Source of the DNA: JAAYEA01 sp012689325
GTDB lineage: Bacteria > Chloroflexota > Anaerolineae > JAAYEA01
Direction of reading: 5' to 3'
Length of the DNA stretch: 43,288 nt
Assembly: GCA_036841525.1 (NCBI GenBank)
Contig: DAITVZ010000045.1
Location: 1 to 43,288, forward strand
Shown in pieces: positions 32,572 to 41,819 of the stretch. Numbering within the stretch: the first letter of the stretch is position 1; the number at the start of each line of letters is the position of its first letter. The notes beneath the pieces were generated by a model. That model searched no databases and was not told the origin of the DNA. It was given only the letters and a program-made list of their open reading frames with translations. Position numbers and translations under genes: made by a program.

Positions 32572-33821
32572 TCCAGCTCGATATCTCCGACATAGACGGT
32601 CTCGCCGACCTGGATGCCTGCCGCCTCCAGCGCCTGGTAGATGCCCATGCGCTTCATGATGGCCTGGAAGCGCCCCACCGCCTCATAGCTCTCCCACACC
32701 ATCCGGGCGGCGGCGTGCTCGATCTTTTCTCCGCTGACGCGGAAGCCATCGTGTTCCCTGGTGATGGTGTATTCCGGCGCATCCACCGGCGCGGGCCGGA
32801 AGACCTTGACCGGCGCCTCCGCCACCGGCTCGGGCGGCAGGTTATCCAGCATCTGGACCACGCGCCAGAGCACCTCGCGGGTCCCCTCGCCGGTCACGGC
32901 CGAGATGGCCAGCGCCTCCAACCCGCGCGCCTGCAACTGGGCCTGCACGGCGGGCCATTGTTCCCTGGCCTCGGTCAGGTCCATCTTGTTATAGACGACC
33001 ACCTGGGCCTTGCGCGCCAGCTTGGGGTTGAATAGCTCCAGCTCGGCATTGATCTGGTCCATGTCCTGCACGGGGTGCGCGGAAGACCCGTCGAGCAGGT
33101 GGATCAGCACCCGGGTCCGCTCCACATGGCGCAAGAACTCGTGCCCCAGCCCGGCGCCATCATGGGCGCCCTCGATCAGCCCAGGCACATCCGCGACCAC
33201 AAAGCTGCGATCGTCCAGGTTCACGACGCCCAGGTTGGGTTCCAATGTCGTAAAGGGATAGTCAGCGATCCTGGGCCGGGCCGCCGAGATAGCCGCCAGC
33301 AGCGTGGATTTGCCCGCGTTGGGCAAGCCGACGATGCCCACGTCGGCGATGAGCTTGAGCTCCAGCCGCAGCCACATGGACTCGCCGGGCTCGCCCTTGG
33401 TGGCCATGCGCGGAGCTTGGTTGGTGGAGGTGGCAAAGGTCGCATTGCCCCGCCCGCCGCGCCCGCCCCGAGCGACGGCCACGCGCTCCTGGTCCTTGGT
33501 GAGATCAGCGATCAGCTCGCCCGTATCGGCGTCATAGACGACGGTGCCCAGGGGGACCTCAATCAACAGGTCCTGACCATAACGCCCGTGCATGTTCTTC
33601 TTCCCGCCGTGGGCGCCGTCCTCGGCGGCCAGATGGGAGCGCTTCTTGAAGGCGACCAACGTGTTGTGGTGGGGCGTCGCCACCAGGTACACCGTCCCGC
33701 CATCGCCGCCGTTGCCGCCATCGGGCCCGCCCATGGCCACGTATTTCTCGCGGCGAAAGCTGATGGTGCCATTGCCGCCCTTGCCCGCGCTAACGAATAT
33801 CTTGGCCTGATCGAAAAACAA
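32562..33821 (-). CDS. obg: GTPase Obg/CgtA
   Basis: 419 residues in three domains. Gly-rich Obg fold: 1-158 (GPDGGNGGDGG and others). GTPase domain: about 159-330, with G1 GLPNAGKS at 165-172, G2 YPFTTLEPN at 188-196, G3 DVPG at 211-214 and NKMD as G4. C-terminal OCT domain: about 345-419 (YTITREHDGFRVSGEKIEHA). The protein is an essential GTPase for 50S subunit assembly and stress control. Start is TTG 33821 with GAGGAG 5 bases upstream. It lies in an operon after the site-2 protease (27-base gap) and before nadD. Confidence 0.96.
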   Translation of the reverse strand: MFFDQAKIFVSAGKGGNGTISFRREKYVAMGGPDGGNGGDGGTVYLVATPHHNTLVAFKKRSHLAAEDGAHGGKKNMHGRYGQDLLIEVPLGTVVYDADTGELIADLTKDQERVAVARGGRGGRGNATFATSTNQAPRMATKGEPGESMWLRLELKLIADVGIVGLPNAGKSTLLAAISAARPRIADYPFTTLEPNLGVVNLDDRSFVVADVPGLIEGAHDGAGLGHEFLRHVERTRVLIHLLDGSSAHPVQDMDQINAELELFNPKLARKAQVVVYNKMDLTEAREQWPAVQAQLQARGLEALAISAVTGEGTREVLWRVVQMLDNLPPEPVAEAPVKVFRPAPVDAPEYTITREHDGFRVSGEKIEHAAARMVWESYEAVGRFQAIMKRMGIYQALEAAGIQVGETVYVGDIELEWA

Positions 33822-33848
33822 GGGTCTCCTCGCTCGCCCCGCGGGGCG

Positions 33849-34973
33849 CTAAATGCGCAAACGACTGTGCTGCTGGATGAAGCGCATCACCTGATCGTAG
33901 GTCAGCACCCCCACGAACTCGCCATCGCCATCAGAGACCGGAAGCTGCTCGCGCTGCTCCGAGGTCATCTTGTTCAGCGCCATCCACAGGCTGTCCGCGG
34001 GCCGCACGTAGCCCACCTGCTCCAACGGCAAGGTCACGGCCCGCACCGTCACCATCGGCCAGCTCTCCTCGGGCACCTTTTTGATCAGCGGCACGCTCAC
34101 CACGCCCTGGATGGCCCCGTCGACGACCACGGGGAAGCAGCGCAGCCCCAGGGGCAGGATATAGTTGCGCACCAGCGCCTCCAGCGTGATGTCCGGCGAC
34201 AGGGGGTGGCACTCCCTGGTCATCACCTGTTCCACCTTGTACCCTTGCAGCATGGCCCGGAAGGCCACCTGCCGGTAGCTGGTCTGCGCTGTGTTCTCCA
34301 GGAACCAGCCGATGAAGGCGATCCAGATGCCGCTGGCCCATTGCCCGCGAATCGCCTGCAGCGCGCCGAGCAGGATAAACAGGTAAGCCACCGCCTGGCC
34401 GACGCCCGTGGCCCAGCGGGTGGCCTTTTCCAGGTTGTTCGTCGCGCCCCACAACAGGGAGCGCAGCACCCGGCCCCCGTCCAGGGGAAAGCCGGGGATC
34501 AGATTAAAGCCGCCCAGCGAGGCGTTCATCCCCGCCAGGTAGATGCTCAGCGCCGCCAGGGGCTCGGCGCTCCGGCGGGCAAACAGCCAGATGATCAGGA
34601 ACAGGATCGCCAGGGCAAAACTGGTCAGCGGCCCCACCAGCGCCATAAAGAACTCGATGCGCGGGCGCTCCGGCTCCTCGGTCAGCTCGGCCACCCCGCC
34701 AAAGATGAACAGCACGATATCGTGGATGGGCATGCCCCACCAACGGGCCACCAGGGCGTGGGCCAGCTCGTGCAACAACACCGAGAGGAAGAAGAGCAGA
34801 CTCGTCGCCAGGCCCACCGCCCAGCTTTGCCCGCCGGGCCAGAGGGGATAGCGCTGCGGAAAGTACCCCGTCGCCAGGCTCCACGTCACCAGCACAAAGA
34901 TCAGGAACCAACTGGTGTGGATGCGGATCGGTATGCCCAGGATGCGGCCAATGGTCAGCGCGTTTCTTTGCAT
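33849..34973 (-). CDS. site-2 protease-like M50 metalloprotease with two CBS domains
   Basis: 374 residues. Zinc motif HELAH (68-72) in LLHELAHALVARWWG, and NLIPGFPLDGGRVLRS with Asp165 as third ligand. About six helices lie in 15-225. The C-terminal 135 residues contain two CBS modules (VEQVMTRECHPLSPDITLEA and LEQVGYVRPADSLWMALNKM). This is the S2P/Rip3 plan, where CBS modules bind nucleotides and tune intramembrane cleavage of anti-sigma factors or other targets. Start ATG 34973 with GGGAGG upstream. First gene of the obg-nadD run, an unusual neighbour. Confidence 0.93.
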   Translation of the reverse strand: MQRNALTIGRILGIPIRIHTSWFLIFVLVTWSLATGYFPQRYPLWPGGQSWAVGLATSLLFFLSVLLHELAHALVARWWGMPIHDIVLFIFGGVAELTEEPERPRIEFFMALVGPLTSFALAILFLIIWLFARRSAEPLAALSIYLAGMNASLGGFNLIPGFPLDGGRVLRSLLWGATNNLEKATRWATGVGQAVAYLFILLGALQAIRGQWASGIWIAFIGWFLENTAQTSYRQVAFRAMLQGYKVEQVMTRECHPLSPDITLEALVRNYILPLGLRCFPVVVDGAIQGVVSVPLIKKVPEESWPMVTVRAVTLPLEQVGYVRPADSLWMALNKMTSEQREQLPVSDGDGEFVGVLTYDQVMRFIQQHSRLRI

Positions 34974-35017
34974 GGAGGGGCCTCCCGGTCCCTGTCCCCC
35001 TGGTTGGCACGTCAACG

Positions 35018-35057
35018 GCCTGACCGGTCCCCGCTAGAGCGCAGGGGCCGGTCAGGC
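35018..35057 (-). terminator. hairpin after the PA14 protein gene
   Basis: GCCTGACCGG (35018-35027) with CCGGTCAGGC (35048-35057), extended by CCCC/GGGG across one bulged T. The stem is strong but has no T-run on the minus strand. Confidence 0.5.
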
Positions 35058-35064
35058 TCGGTCT

Positions 35065-37269
35065 TTACGGCCCGCGATACGTGAACTTGACCGCGTCGAA
35101 CGCCACTTGTTCGGTCCCCGCGGGCTGGTCGGTCAGGTCCGTCAGGTAGACGAACTCGGTGCCGTCGCCCGTGAACCGCCACAGCCCCAGGCTCACCCAC
35201 TCGTTGAGATAGAGCGACTGGTCCACCCGCTTGCTGCTCCAGCGGCTGCCATCATAGAAGGCATAGTACCGCGCGCCCCTGGCGTTGGCCGCGACGGCCG
35301 GGACAAAGGCATAGACCTCGTAAAAGCCAGGCTTGGCCAGCGCCGGTTTCCAGGTGGCCCAGTTGTTGGCCATCCCCTGCGTGTTGTGCACCCAGAGAAA
35401 GCGCCCATGGTAGCCCGCGCCGGTCTCTTGCCAGCGCCCGGCGTCGCCTCCCCGGCGAAAGTCGGGGTCGCCCTCATCCACGATCAACTCGGTGGCGGAG
35501 GGCTCGGCCTGCCAGCGGAAGCGCGCGATCGCCTCGCCTTCGCTCTCGAAATACTCGACCCGCAGGCGGTGCACGCCGCGCGTCATGTAGCGATTGGCGA
35601 CCAAGGTGGTCTCGGCCTGGCCCACCCACTTGTCGATCAGAATCTGGTCGTCGATCCACACGCGCATGCCGTCATCGGTGGTGGCGATAAAGGTGTATTC
35701 GCCCGCGACGGGGAAATCGTACTCGCGCGTCCACCGCGCCGAGAACTGGTTGGCGCCTAGCTCGGGCGCCGGCGAGCCATCGGACCAGTCAAAGTTGACG
35801 GCCTCGTCGTTGCGCACCAGCAGGGGGCCGCCCTCCAGGTTCATCCCGTCATAGTACTCGCCGCGCCAGCCGGTGAAGGCCAGTTGTTGCTCCCACCAGA
35901 GCATCGCCACCGCCGTGCCCCACCGGTCATAGTACTCCATGTGGATGGCGTGCTGCCCCTGGGAGAGATAGATGTAGGCGCTGAGGGTGGTCGGCGTGGG
36001 GTGATCCTGCCACGCGTCGATGAGCAGCGCGTCGTCCACCCAGAGCCGCACCCCGTCGCTGACATGGGCGAAGAAGCGGTAGGTCCCCTCGGAAAAGTGC
36101 TGGTTGCGAGTCCAGCGCGCCGAGAAATTGTCGGCGGGTAAGCCTGCCGCCGGCGCGCTCTCGCCCCAGTTGTGATTGACCCCGTCCTCGTGGAGGGTGG
36201 CCGCCGGCGCGCCGCTCAGGTCGATGTTCGGAAAGTATTCCGCCTTCCAGTTGGGGAAATAGTCCACCCGGCCCCACCAGAAGCGCGCCCGCGCCCGCCC
36301 CACCTCGTCATAGTACTCCATGCGGATAAAGTGGATGCCCGTCTCCAGCGGGATATCGGCGATCCACTCCACATAGTCTTGCGTGGTCCACTTGTCGATG
36401 ACCAGGTTCCCATCCACCCACAGCCGCACGCCGTCATCGGTCTGGGTGTGGAAGCGATAGATGCCCCGCACCAGGAACATGCTGCGGGTCCAGCGGATGG
36501 AAAAGGCGTCCACCGGCAGCTCCGCCACCGGCGCCGCCAGCTCCCACTCGAAGGCGATCTGGGGATCGTCGCGCACCAGCGCCGGCTCGCCCAGCAGCCC
36601 CTTGTTGGTATAGTACTCGCCGCGCCAATACAGGAAGGACGAGGCGACCTGCCAGGAGAGCTTGGCCGCCGCGTACCCGGCGCGATCAAAGTACTCCATC
36701 TGGAGCTTGTGCAGGCCCGAGTCGAGATAGATGCTGGCCTCGAGCGGGGCCGGCCCCTTCTCGGTCCAGGCGTCGATGAGCAGGTTGTCATCCACCCACA
36801 GGCGCACGCCGTCATCGGTCCGAGCCTCGAAAACGTACTCGCCAGCGCTAAAGGCCAGCTCTTGCGTCCAGCGGACGGAAAAGCCGTCGCTGGGCAGGCC
36901 CGCGACGGGCGCGCTGGCCCCCCAGACAAAGTCGAGGGCGCCATCGTTGCGCACCACCGCCGGGCTGCCGCTGAGCGTGGCGTTGGCGAAATACTCGCCG
37001 CGCCAGCCCGCCTGCGGCGTGGGCGTCGCCGTCGGCGTCGGCGAGTTCGTCGGCGTCGGCGAGGGCGTGTTGGTCGCCGTAAAGGTGCGGGTAGCGGTCC
37101 GCGTGGGGGTCGCCGTCACGGTCGGCGTCGCCGTCGGCTCCGCCGGAACCTGTAGAATGGGCAGATAGATCACATGGCCGGATAGCGCGGCGACCTGGCC
37201 GGATGCGGCCACGCCAACCAGCGCCAGGAGCGCCAACAAGATGAGCCCAACGCGTGTTCTCTTGTGCAT
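35065..37269 (-). CDS. secreted protein with four PA14 domains and a golvesin-like C-terminal domain
   Basis: 734 residues. Signal peptide (about 1-29), then HVIYLPILQVP (32-42), then a Thr/Pro-rich stalk (43-86, TATPT repeats). Four PA14 modules begin near 88, 213, 338 and 460 with GWRGEYFAN, YWRGEYYTN, NWKAEYFPN and GWRGEYYDG. Each has the DDGVRLWVDDNLLIDAW-type calcium/sugar strand. The last about 135 residues match golvesin/xanthan-lyase-like domains (FYEVYAFVPAVAANARGARY, then YAFYDGS). PA14 modules bind glycans in adhesins and glycosidases; no catalytic domain is present. GGAGAGGGG precedes ATG 37269. It is probably a surface adhesin or matrix protein. Confidence 0.9.
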   Translation of the reverse strand: MHKRTRVGLILLALLALVGVAASGQVAALSGHVIYLPILQVPAEPTATPTVTATPTRTATRTFTATNTPSPTPTNSPTPTATPTPQAGWRGEYFANATLSGSPAVVRNDGALDFVWGASAPVAGLPSDGFSVRWTQELAFSAGEYVFEARTDDGVRLWVDDNLLIDAWTEKGPAPLEASIYLDSGLHKLQMEYFDRAGYAAAKLSWQVASSFLYWRGEYYTNKGLLGEPALVRDDPQIAFEWELAAPVAELPVDAFSIRWTRSMFLVRGIYRFHTQTDDGVRLWVDGNLVIDKWTTQDYVEWIADIPLETGIHFIRMEYYDEVGRARARFWWGRVDYFPNWKAEYFPNIDLSGAPAATLHEDGVNHNWGESAPAAGLPADNFSARWTRNQHFSEGTYRFFAHVSDGVRLWVDDALLIDAWQDHPTPTTLSAYIYLSQGQHAIHMEYYDRWGTAVAMLWWEQQLAFTGWRGEYYDGMNLEGGPLLVRNDEAVNFDWSDGSPAPELGANQFSARWTREYDFPVAGEYTFIATTDDGMRVWIDDQILIDKWVGQAETTLVANRYMTRGVHRLRVEYFESEGEAIARFRWQAEPSATELIVDEGDPDFRRGGDAGRWQETGAGYHGRFLWVHNTQGMANNWATWKPALAKPGFYEVYAFVPAVAANARGARYYAFYDGSRWSSKRVDQSLYLNEWVSLGLWRFTGDGTEFVYLTDLTDQPAGTEQVAFDAVKFTYRGP

Positions 37270-37331
37270 GTCCCCTCTCCTTTCCCCCCTGGTCCCATGG
37301 ACGATTGGCGGCAGGAGCCTTACCGCCGGCC

Positions 37332-39092
37332 TTACAGATCCAGCTTCAGGTGCAGCTCCTTCAACTGGCGCTCCGAGATTTCGGAAGGCGCCTGGGTCAT
37401 GATATCGGTGGCGCTGGCCGACTTGGGGAAGGCGATCACCTCGCGGATGTTGGGCTCCTTGGCCAGCAACATCACCAGCCGGGCCATGCCCAGGGCGATG
37501 CCGCCGTGGGGCGGCGCGCCGTACTCGAACGCCTCCAGCAGGTGGCCGAACTGGGACTGCGCCTGCTCCGGCGAGATCCCCAGCGCGCGGAACATCCGCT
37601 CCTGGTGCTCGCGCCGGTGGATGCGGATGCTGCCGCCGCCCACCTCGTAGCCGTTGCAGACCACGTCATAGGCCTTGGCCCGCACCTTGCCGGGGTCGCT
37701 CTCCAGCAAGTCCCAATCCTCGTCCCGCGCCGAGGTGAAGGGGTGGTGCATCGCCGTCCAGCGGCCCTCCTCCTCGCTCCACTCCAGCAGCGGGAACTGC
37801 TGCACGCAGGCAAAGGCCAGCACGTCGTCATCCAGCAAGCCGAGCCGCTGGGCCATCTCGACGCGCAGCCGCCCCAGCGCCTCGGTGACCACCTTGGCCT
37901 CGTCGGCGACGATGAGCACCAGGTCGCCAGCCTTCGCCCCCAGCCGCTCGATGATCGCTTGCAGCTCGGCGGCTGACATGAATTTGGACAGGGTCGAGCG
38001 CAGCTCGCCCTCGCGCACGGCGATGGTCGCCAGCCCCTTGGCCCCAAAGCGGGCCACCACCGCGGCCAGCTCGTCCAACTGCCGCCGCGTGTACTCGGCG
38101 CAGCCTTGGGCGCAGATCGCCTTGACCCGCTTGCCCGCGGCCACCGCCTCGGCAAAGACGCGGAAGCCGCTCCCCGCCACCAGGTCGCCGATGTCGGTCA
38201 GCGGCATCTCGAAGCGCAGGTCGGGCTTGTCCGAGCCGTACCGCTCCATGGCCTCCTGGTAGGTGAGGCGGCGGAAGGGCCGGTAAAGGAGCTTCATGGT
38301 GGTGATCTGCTCCACGATCCGGGTGAGCAGCCCCTCGATCAGCCCCAGCACGTCCTCCTCGCCCACGAAGGACATCTCGATGTCCAACTGGGTGAACTCG
38401 GGCTGGCGGTCGGCGCGGAGGTCCTCATCGCGGAAGCAGCGGGCCAGCTGGAAATAGCGCTCCATGCCGGCGACCATCAGCAGTTGCTTGAGCTGCTGCG
38501 GCGACTGCGGCAGGGCGTAGAACTTGCCGGGGTGGATGCGGCTGGGCACCACGTAATCCCGCGCGCCCTCCGGCGTGCTCTTGATCATGATGGGGGTCTC
38601 GATCTCCAGGAACCGGTGCTCGTCCATATAGTCGCGGATCCACTTGGCGACGCGGTGGTAGAGGATGAGGTTCTTTTGCAGCCGCTGCCGCCGCAGGTCG
38701 AGGTAGCGATAGCGCAGCCGTAGCGTCTCGTCCACCTGCGGCTCCTCGCTGATATAGAAGGGCGGCGTCTTGGCCTCGTTGAGCACCTGGGCGCGCTGGG
38801 CCACCACCTCGATATCGCCCGTGGCCAGGTCGGGGTTGTGCAGCCCCTCCGGGCGCGGCCGGACCTCGCCGGTGATCTGCAGCACGTACTCGGGGCGGGC
38901 CTGCCGCGCCACCTGTTGCACGTCGGCGGCGGCCTCGGGGCCAAAGACCACCTGCGTGATCCCAAAGCGGTCGCGCAGGTCCATAAAGACCACGTTGCCG
39001 TGGTCGCGCCGCCGGTTCACCCAACCGGCCAGGGTCACCTGCTGGCCCGCCTGTTCGGCCCGTAACTCGCCGCAGTTGTGCGTCTTGAGCAT
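37332..39092 (-). CDS. aspS: aspartate--tRNA ligase (AspRS)
   Basis: 586 residues, the bacterial type. N-terminal OB fold for the anticodon (1-110, VTLAGWVNRRRDHGNVVFMD), class II core, and GAD insertion (about 285-400). Motif 2 is FRDEDLRADRQPEFTQLDIE and motif 3 is GGIALGMARLVMLL. In motif 3 the acidic residue normally found as GxDR is Ala, while the Arg is kept. Whether it also charges tRNA-Asn cannot be judged here. ATG 39092 with GGAGGG; promoter TTGCTA-N17-TATAAT at 39128-39156. Confidence 0.96.
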   Translation of the reverse strand: MLKTHNCGELRAEQAGQQVTLAGWVNRRRDHGNVVFMDLRDRFGITQVVFGPEAAADVQQVARQARPEYVLQITGEVRPRPEGLHNPDLATGDIEVVAQRAQVLNEAKTPPFYISEEPQVDETLRLRYRYLDLRRQRLQKNLILYHRVAKWIRDYMDEHRFLEIETPIMIKSTPEGARDYVVPSRIHPGKFYALPQSPQQLKQLLMVAGMERYFQLARCFRDEDLRADRQPEFTQLDIEMSFVGEEDVLGLIEGLLTRIVEQITTMKLLYRPFRRLTYQEAMERYGSDKPDLRFEMPLTDIGDLVAGSGFRVFAEAVAAGKRVKAICAQGCAEYTRRQLDELAAVVARFGAKGLATIAVREGELRSTLSKFMSAAELQAIIERLGAKAGDLVLIVADEAKVVTEALGRLRVEMAQRLGLLDDDVLAFACVQQFPLLEWSEEEGRWTAMHHPFTSARDEDWDLLESDPGKVRAKAYDVVCNGYEVGGGSIRIHRREHQERMFRALGISPEQAQSQFGHLLEAFEYGAPPHGGIALGMARLVMLLAKEPNIREVIAFPKSASATDIMTQAPSEISERQLKELHLKLDL

Positions 39093-39127
39093 ACACCACC
39101 CTCCGTCATATCGGCAGAATCGAACCC

Positions 39128-39156
39128 ATTATACCCTCGCGCTGGGGAAATAGCAA
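39128..39156 (-). promoter_or_regulatory. aspS promoter
   Basis: Minus strand TTGCTA (39156-39151), 17-base spacer, TATAAT (39133-39128), 36 bases before the start codon. Confidence 0.75.
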
Positions 39157-39260
39157 AAGATGGCCGAGCCAGGCGGCCTCGGAGATACCTCCGTGACAGG
39201 GGCGCCAAGCAGGGCTACCAGTCGGTGGCCGCCCTTTGCGAACCGACTTCCCGGGCCTCT

Positions 39261-39289
39261 TTGACGCCGCTGAATATCTGAGTTATTAT
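39261..39289 (+). promoter_or_regulatory. promoter of the FG-GAP protein gene
   Basis: TTGACG (39261-39266), 17-base spacer, TATTAT (39284-39289). The leader is about 85 bases. I see no conserved RNA fold in 39157-39260. Confidence 0.75.
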
Positions 39290-39381
39290 ACGTAAAAGAC
39301 CCGCAGAGTCAGCAAAACTAGCACTCAGCGCAGAAGTAGAGCAGAGAAGCTGTTCTAGCAGCAATCGGCCAAGGAGGCGAC

Positions 39382-41694
39382 ATGAGCAGACGGCGCACTA
39401 CGGGCTATCGAAGCTGGGTTGGGGTAGGGTTCCTGATCATCTGCCTGGGCGCATCGCTCTGGGACGGCATCCTGGAGGCAGCCGCGGGCTCGGACGCTGG
39501 AGAGGTATCTGAGATCCTACCCATAGCAGCTTGGACGGTAGAGAGCGACCAGGAAGGAGCCCACCTCGGACAGTCGCTGGATGGCGTGGGAGACGTCAAC
39601 AGCGATGGCTATGCGGATGTCGCCCTCGGCGCGCCGGACTATGACATGGGTGGCCTTGGAGACGCCGGGCGTGTTACAATCTACTATGGCTCGGCGGCGG
39701 GGCTATCGGCCACGCCAGGCCTGACGCTAGCGGGTGACCAGGCAGGGGCGCGTTTCGGTTACTCGGTGCGCGGCGCCGGCGACGTGAACGGCGATGGCTA
39801 CGACGACCTGATCATCGGCGCACCGGATTACGACCACGACCAGGGAGACGAGGGCCGAGCTTACCTCTACCTCGGCTCGGCCACGGGGTTGTCCGCCGCG
39901 CCTGCCTGGGTCGTCGAGTCTGACCGCGCTGACGCGCGACTCGGCAGTGCCGTCAGCGGCGCTGGCGACGTGAACGGCGATGGCTACGATGACATCATCA
40001 TCAGCGCACCAGCCTACCCGGTCGCCGAATGGGGCAAGGGTCGTGTGACAGTCTATCACGGCGGGGCAGACGGCCTGGCAGCGGTGCCCGCCTGGCATGT
40101 GGACTCAGTGGGCCGTCCTCTTGCAGTTGCTGCGGCCGGAGACGTGAACGGCGACGGCTATGGCGACGTGATCATCGGCTCTTCGGGCGCGGCTGGCTCG
40201 CGCTCCGGGTGGGCCGGCGTCTTTCGCGGCTCCGCTGACGGGCTGGGCAGCACCCCCTGTTGGAGTGGTGAAGGCCTGATCTGGAGCGGGTTCGGCTCGT
40301 CGGTGGCGTCGGCGGGCGACGTAGACGACGATGGCTACAGTGACATCATCGTGGGAATTCACTGGTCCGTCTGGACCCAGCAAGCAGCCCCAGCACTGGC
40401 ATACCTCTACTATGGCTCGGCGAGTGGCCCTGGCGTTACGGCGGGTTGGGCGCTCCCTGCCGCGCCAGAGACACTCAGTACATCTACCATCAGTGTCGCC
40501 GGAATTGGCGACGCTAACGGCGACGGCTACGATGACGTACTCGCCGGCGGCGAGCTCGACACCTCGGGCCCGAGGAACCAGGGACACGCCTCGCTCTACC
40601 TTGGCTCTGCCGCAGGGCCGAACCAGGAGGCCGAGTGGACCGTCGCCGGGGGTCTGCCCGACGTCCAACTCGGCTATACGGTAGCTGCGGCGGGAGACGT
40701 GAACGGCGATGGTTTCGCTGATCTGCTGGTGGGTGCGCCAGGCTACTTCAATCCCCATGCCGGCGAGGGCTGGGCGGGGGTCTATCTCGGCGCGGGCGAA
40801 TCGATCGAGCCGACGTCGACGCCGGTAGCAAGTGCGACCAGGACGGCAACGGCAGCAGCGTCGGCGACCCGAACTGCGACGGCGGAGGTCACCCCAACCA
40901 GCACCGTCGCGCCAGTGATCTATGAGAAGGTGTTGCAGCAGAACGTGGGCGGATACACGGGCGCACGCGACGTAGGTATCCTCTCCTGGTATCCTGATGT
41001 CAACTGGGAAGGCGGCCTGAACGACACATTTGAGATCCGCGCCGTTGACCAGTTGGCGGTACTCGTCCGCTTCGAGCTAGCGGGAGCGTTGCCCACCGGC
41101 GCGCAGATCAGCCAGGCTCGGCTGATGCTCTATGCAGTTGAAAGCGCAACCTTAACCCCACCAATCTCCGTGGGAGCGTATCGGGTGAACCGCGTCTGGG
41201 TCGCAGGGGAGGCCACATGGAACCGCGCGAAGGCAGACAGCCTGTGGTCCATGGCCGGGTGCAACCACACGACTAACGACCGCGCGGCGACGGCCGAGAG
41301 CGAAACGTTAGTTGGCGTGGTGAACCGCTGGTACGAATGGGATGTTGCGAACATGGTGCGGGGCTGGTGGGCCGATGAAGATAGCAACCAAGGGCTAGTC
41401 TTAAAGGCTTTCGGCAGCGCAACCGGCCACCGCAAGTTTGTTGCCAACGAGCATGGCGGCATCGACCACCACCCCAAGCTGGTGATTCGCTACTCGCTGC
41501 CTGGCACACCAACCATCGCACCAACCGCAACCCACACACCAACCTGGACGGTCACAGCGACTTCGTCGCCTACTAGTCAGCCCACGCGAACGAACACACA
41601 CACCGCTACGTCGACAACCATCCCGACCGCGACGCCAACTCGGACCGCTACAGCTGCGATGACAGGCGCCTGGCTGCCACTGGTGCTGAAGTGA
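39382..41694 (+). CDS. secreted FG-GAP/DNRLRE surface protein with Thr/Pro stalk
   Basis: 770 residues. Signal peptide (about 1-33). Seven FG-GAP repeats (about 50-470) have calcium loops such as GDVNSDGYADVALGAP, GDVNGDGYDDLIIGAPDYD, GDVNGDGYDDIIISAP and GDVNGDGFADLLVGAPGY, making an integrin-alpha-like seven-bladed propeller. A Thr/Ala-rich linker (about 475-508) leads to a DNRLRE-type beta domain (about 510-700), then a TPT-rich stalk (about 705-760). The chain ends in AWLPLVLK. AAGGAGG precedes ATG 39382. Likely cell surface, with adhesion or sugar binding inferred. The neighbouring stretch is slightly less GC-rich than the rest, which may point to transfer. Confidence 0.9.
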   Translation: MSRRRTTGYRSWVGVGFLIICLGASLWDGILEAAAGSDAGEVSEILPIAAWTVESDQEGAHLGQSLDGVGDVNSDGYADVALGAPDYDMGGLGDAGRVTIYYGSAAGLSATPGLTLAGDQAGARFGYSVRGAGDVNGDGYDDLIIGAPDYDHDQGDEGRAYLYLGSATGLSAAPAWVVESDRADARLGSAVSGAGDVNGDGYDDIIISAPAYPVAEWGKGRVTVYHGGADGLAAVPAWHVDSVGRPLAVAAAGDVNGDGYGDVIIGSSGAAGSRSGWAGVFRGSADGLGSTPCWSGEGLIWSGFGSSVASAGDVDDDGYSDIIVGIHWSVWTQQAAPALAYLYYGSASGPGVTAGWALPAAPETLSTSTISVAGIGDANGDGYDDVLAGGELDTSGPRNQGHASLYLGSAAGPNQEAEWTVAGGLPDVQLGYTVAAAGDVNGDGFADLLVGAPGYFNPHAGEGWAGVYLGAGESIEPTSTPVASATRTATAAASATRTATAEVTPTSTVAPVIYEKVLQQNVGGYTGARDVGILSWYPDVNWEGGLNDTFEIRAVDQLAVLVRFELAGALPTGAQISQARLMLYAVESATLTPPISVGAYRVNRVWVAGEATWNRAKADSLWSMAGCNHTTNDRAATAESETLVGVVNRWYEWDVANMVRGWWADEDSNQGLVLKAFGSATGHRKFVANEHGGIDHHPKLVIRYSLPGTPTIAPTATHTPTWTVTATSSPTSQPTRTNTHTATSTTIPTATPTRTATAAMTGAWLPLVLK

Positions 41695-41819
41695 GCGAGT
41701 CTCTCATGTCGATGTCAATGAGTAGGGGTCAGCACCGGGCAGACCACTGCTCCCTGCCCATCTGTGCGCGACTCGGCATTTCCATATCGCCGGCGGATTC
41801 CATTCGACGGCTCAGATCA

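Noticed and set aside
33075..35084. 669-codon plus-strand frame opposite obg and the site-2 protease
   Set aside because: Antisense shadow, low-complexity Gln/His/Arg composition, no SD.
37020..37150. GTCGGCGTC-like tandem repeats as a CRISPR or minisatellite
   Set aside because: They encode the Thr/Pro stalk of the PA14 protein in frame; no constant repeat-spacer pattern.
39157..39260. Possible structured RNA or tRNA fragment before the FG-GAP gene
   Set aside because: No cloverleaf, no conserved riboswitch core recognised; only short chance stems.
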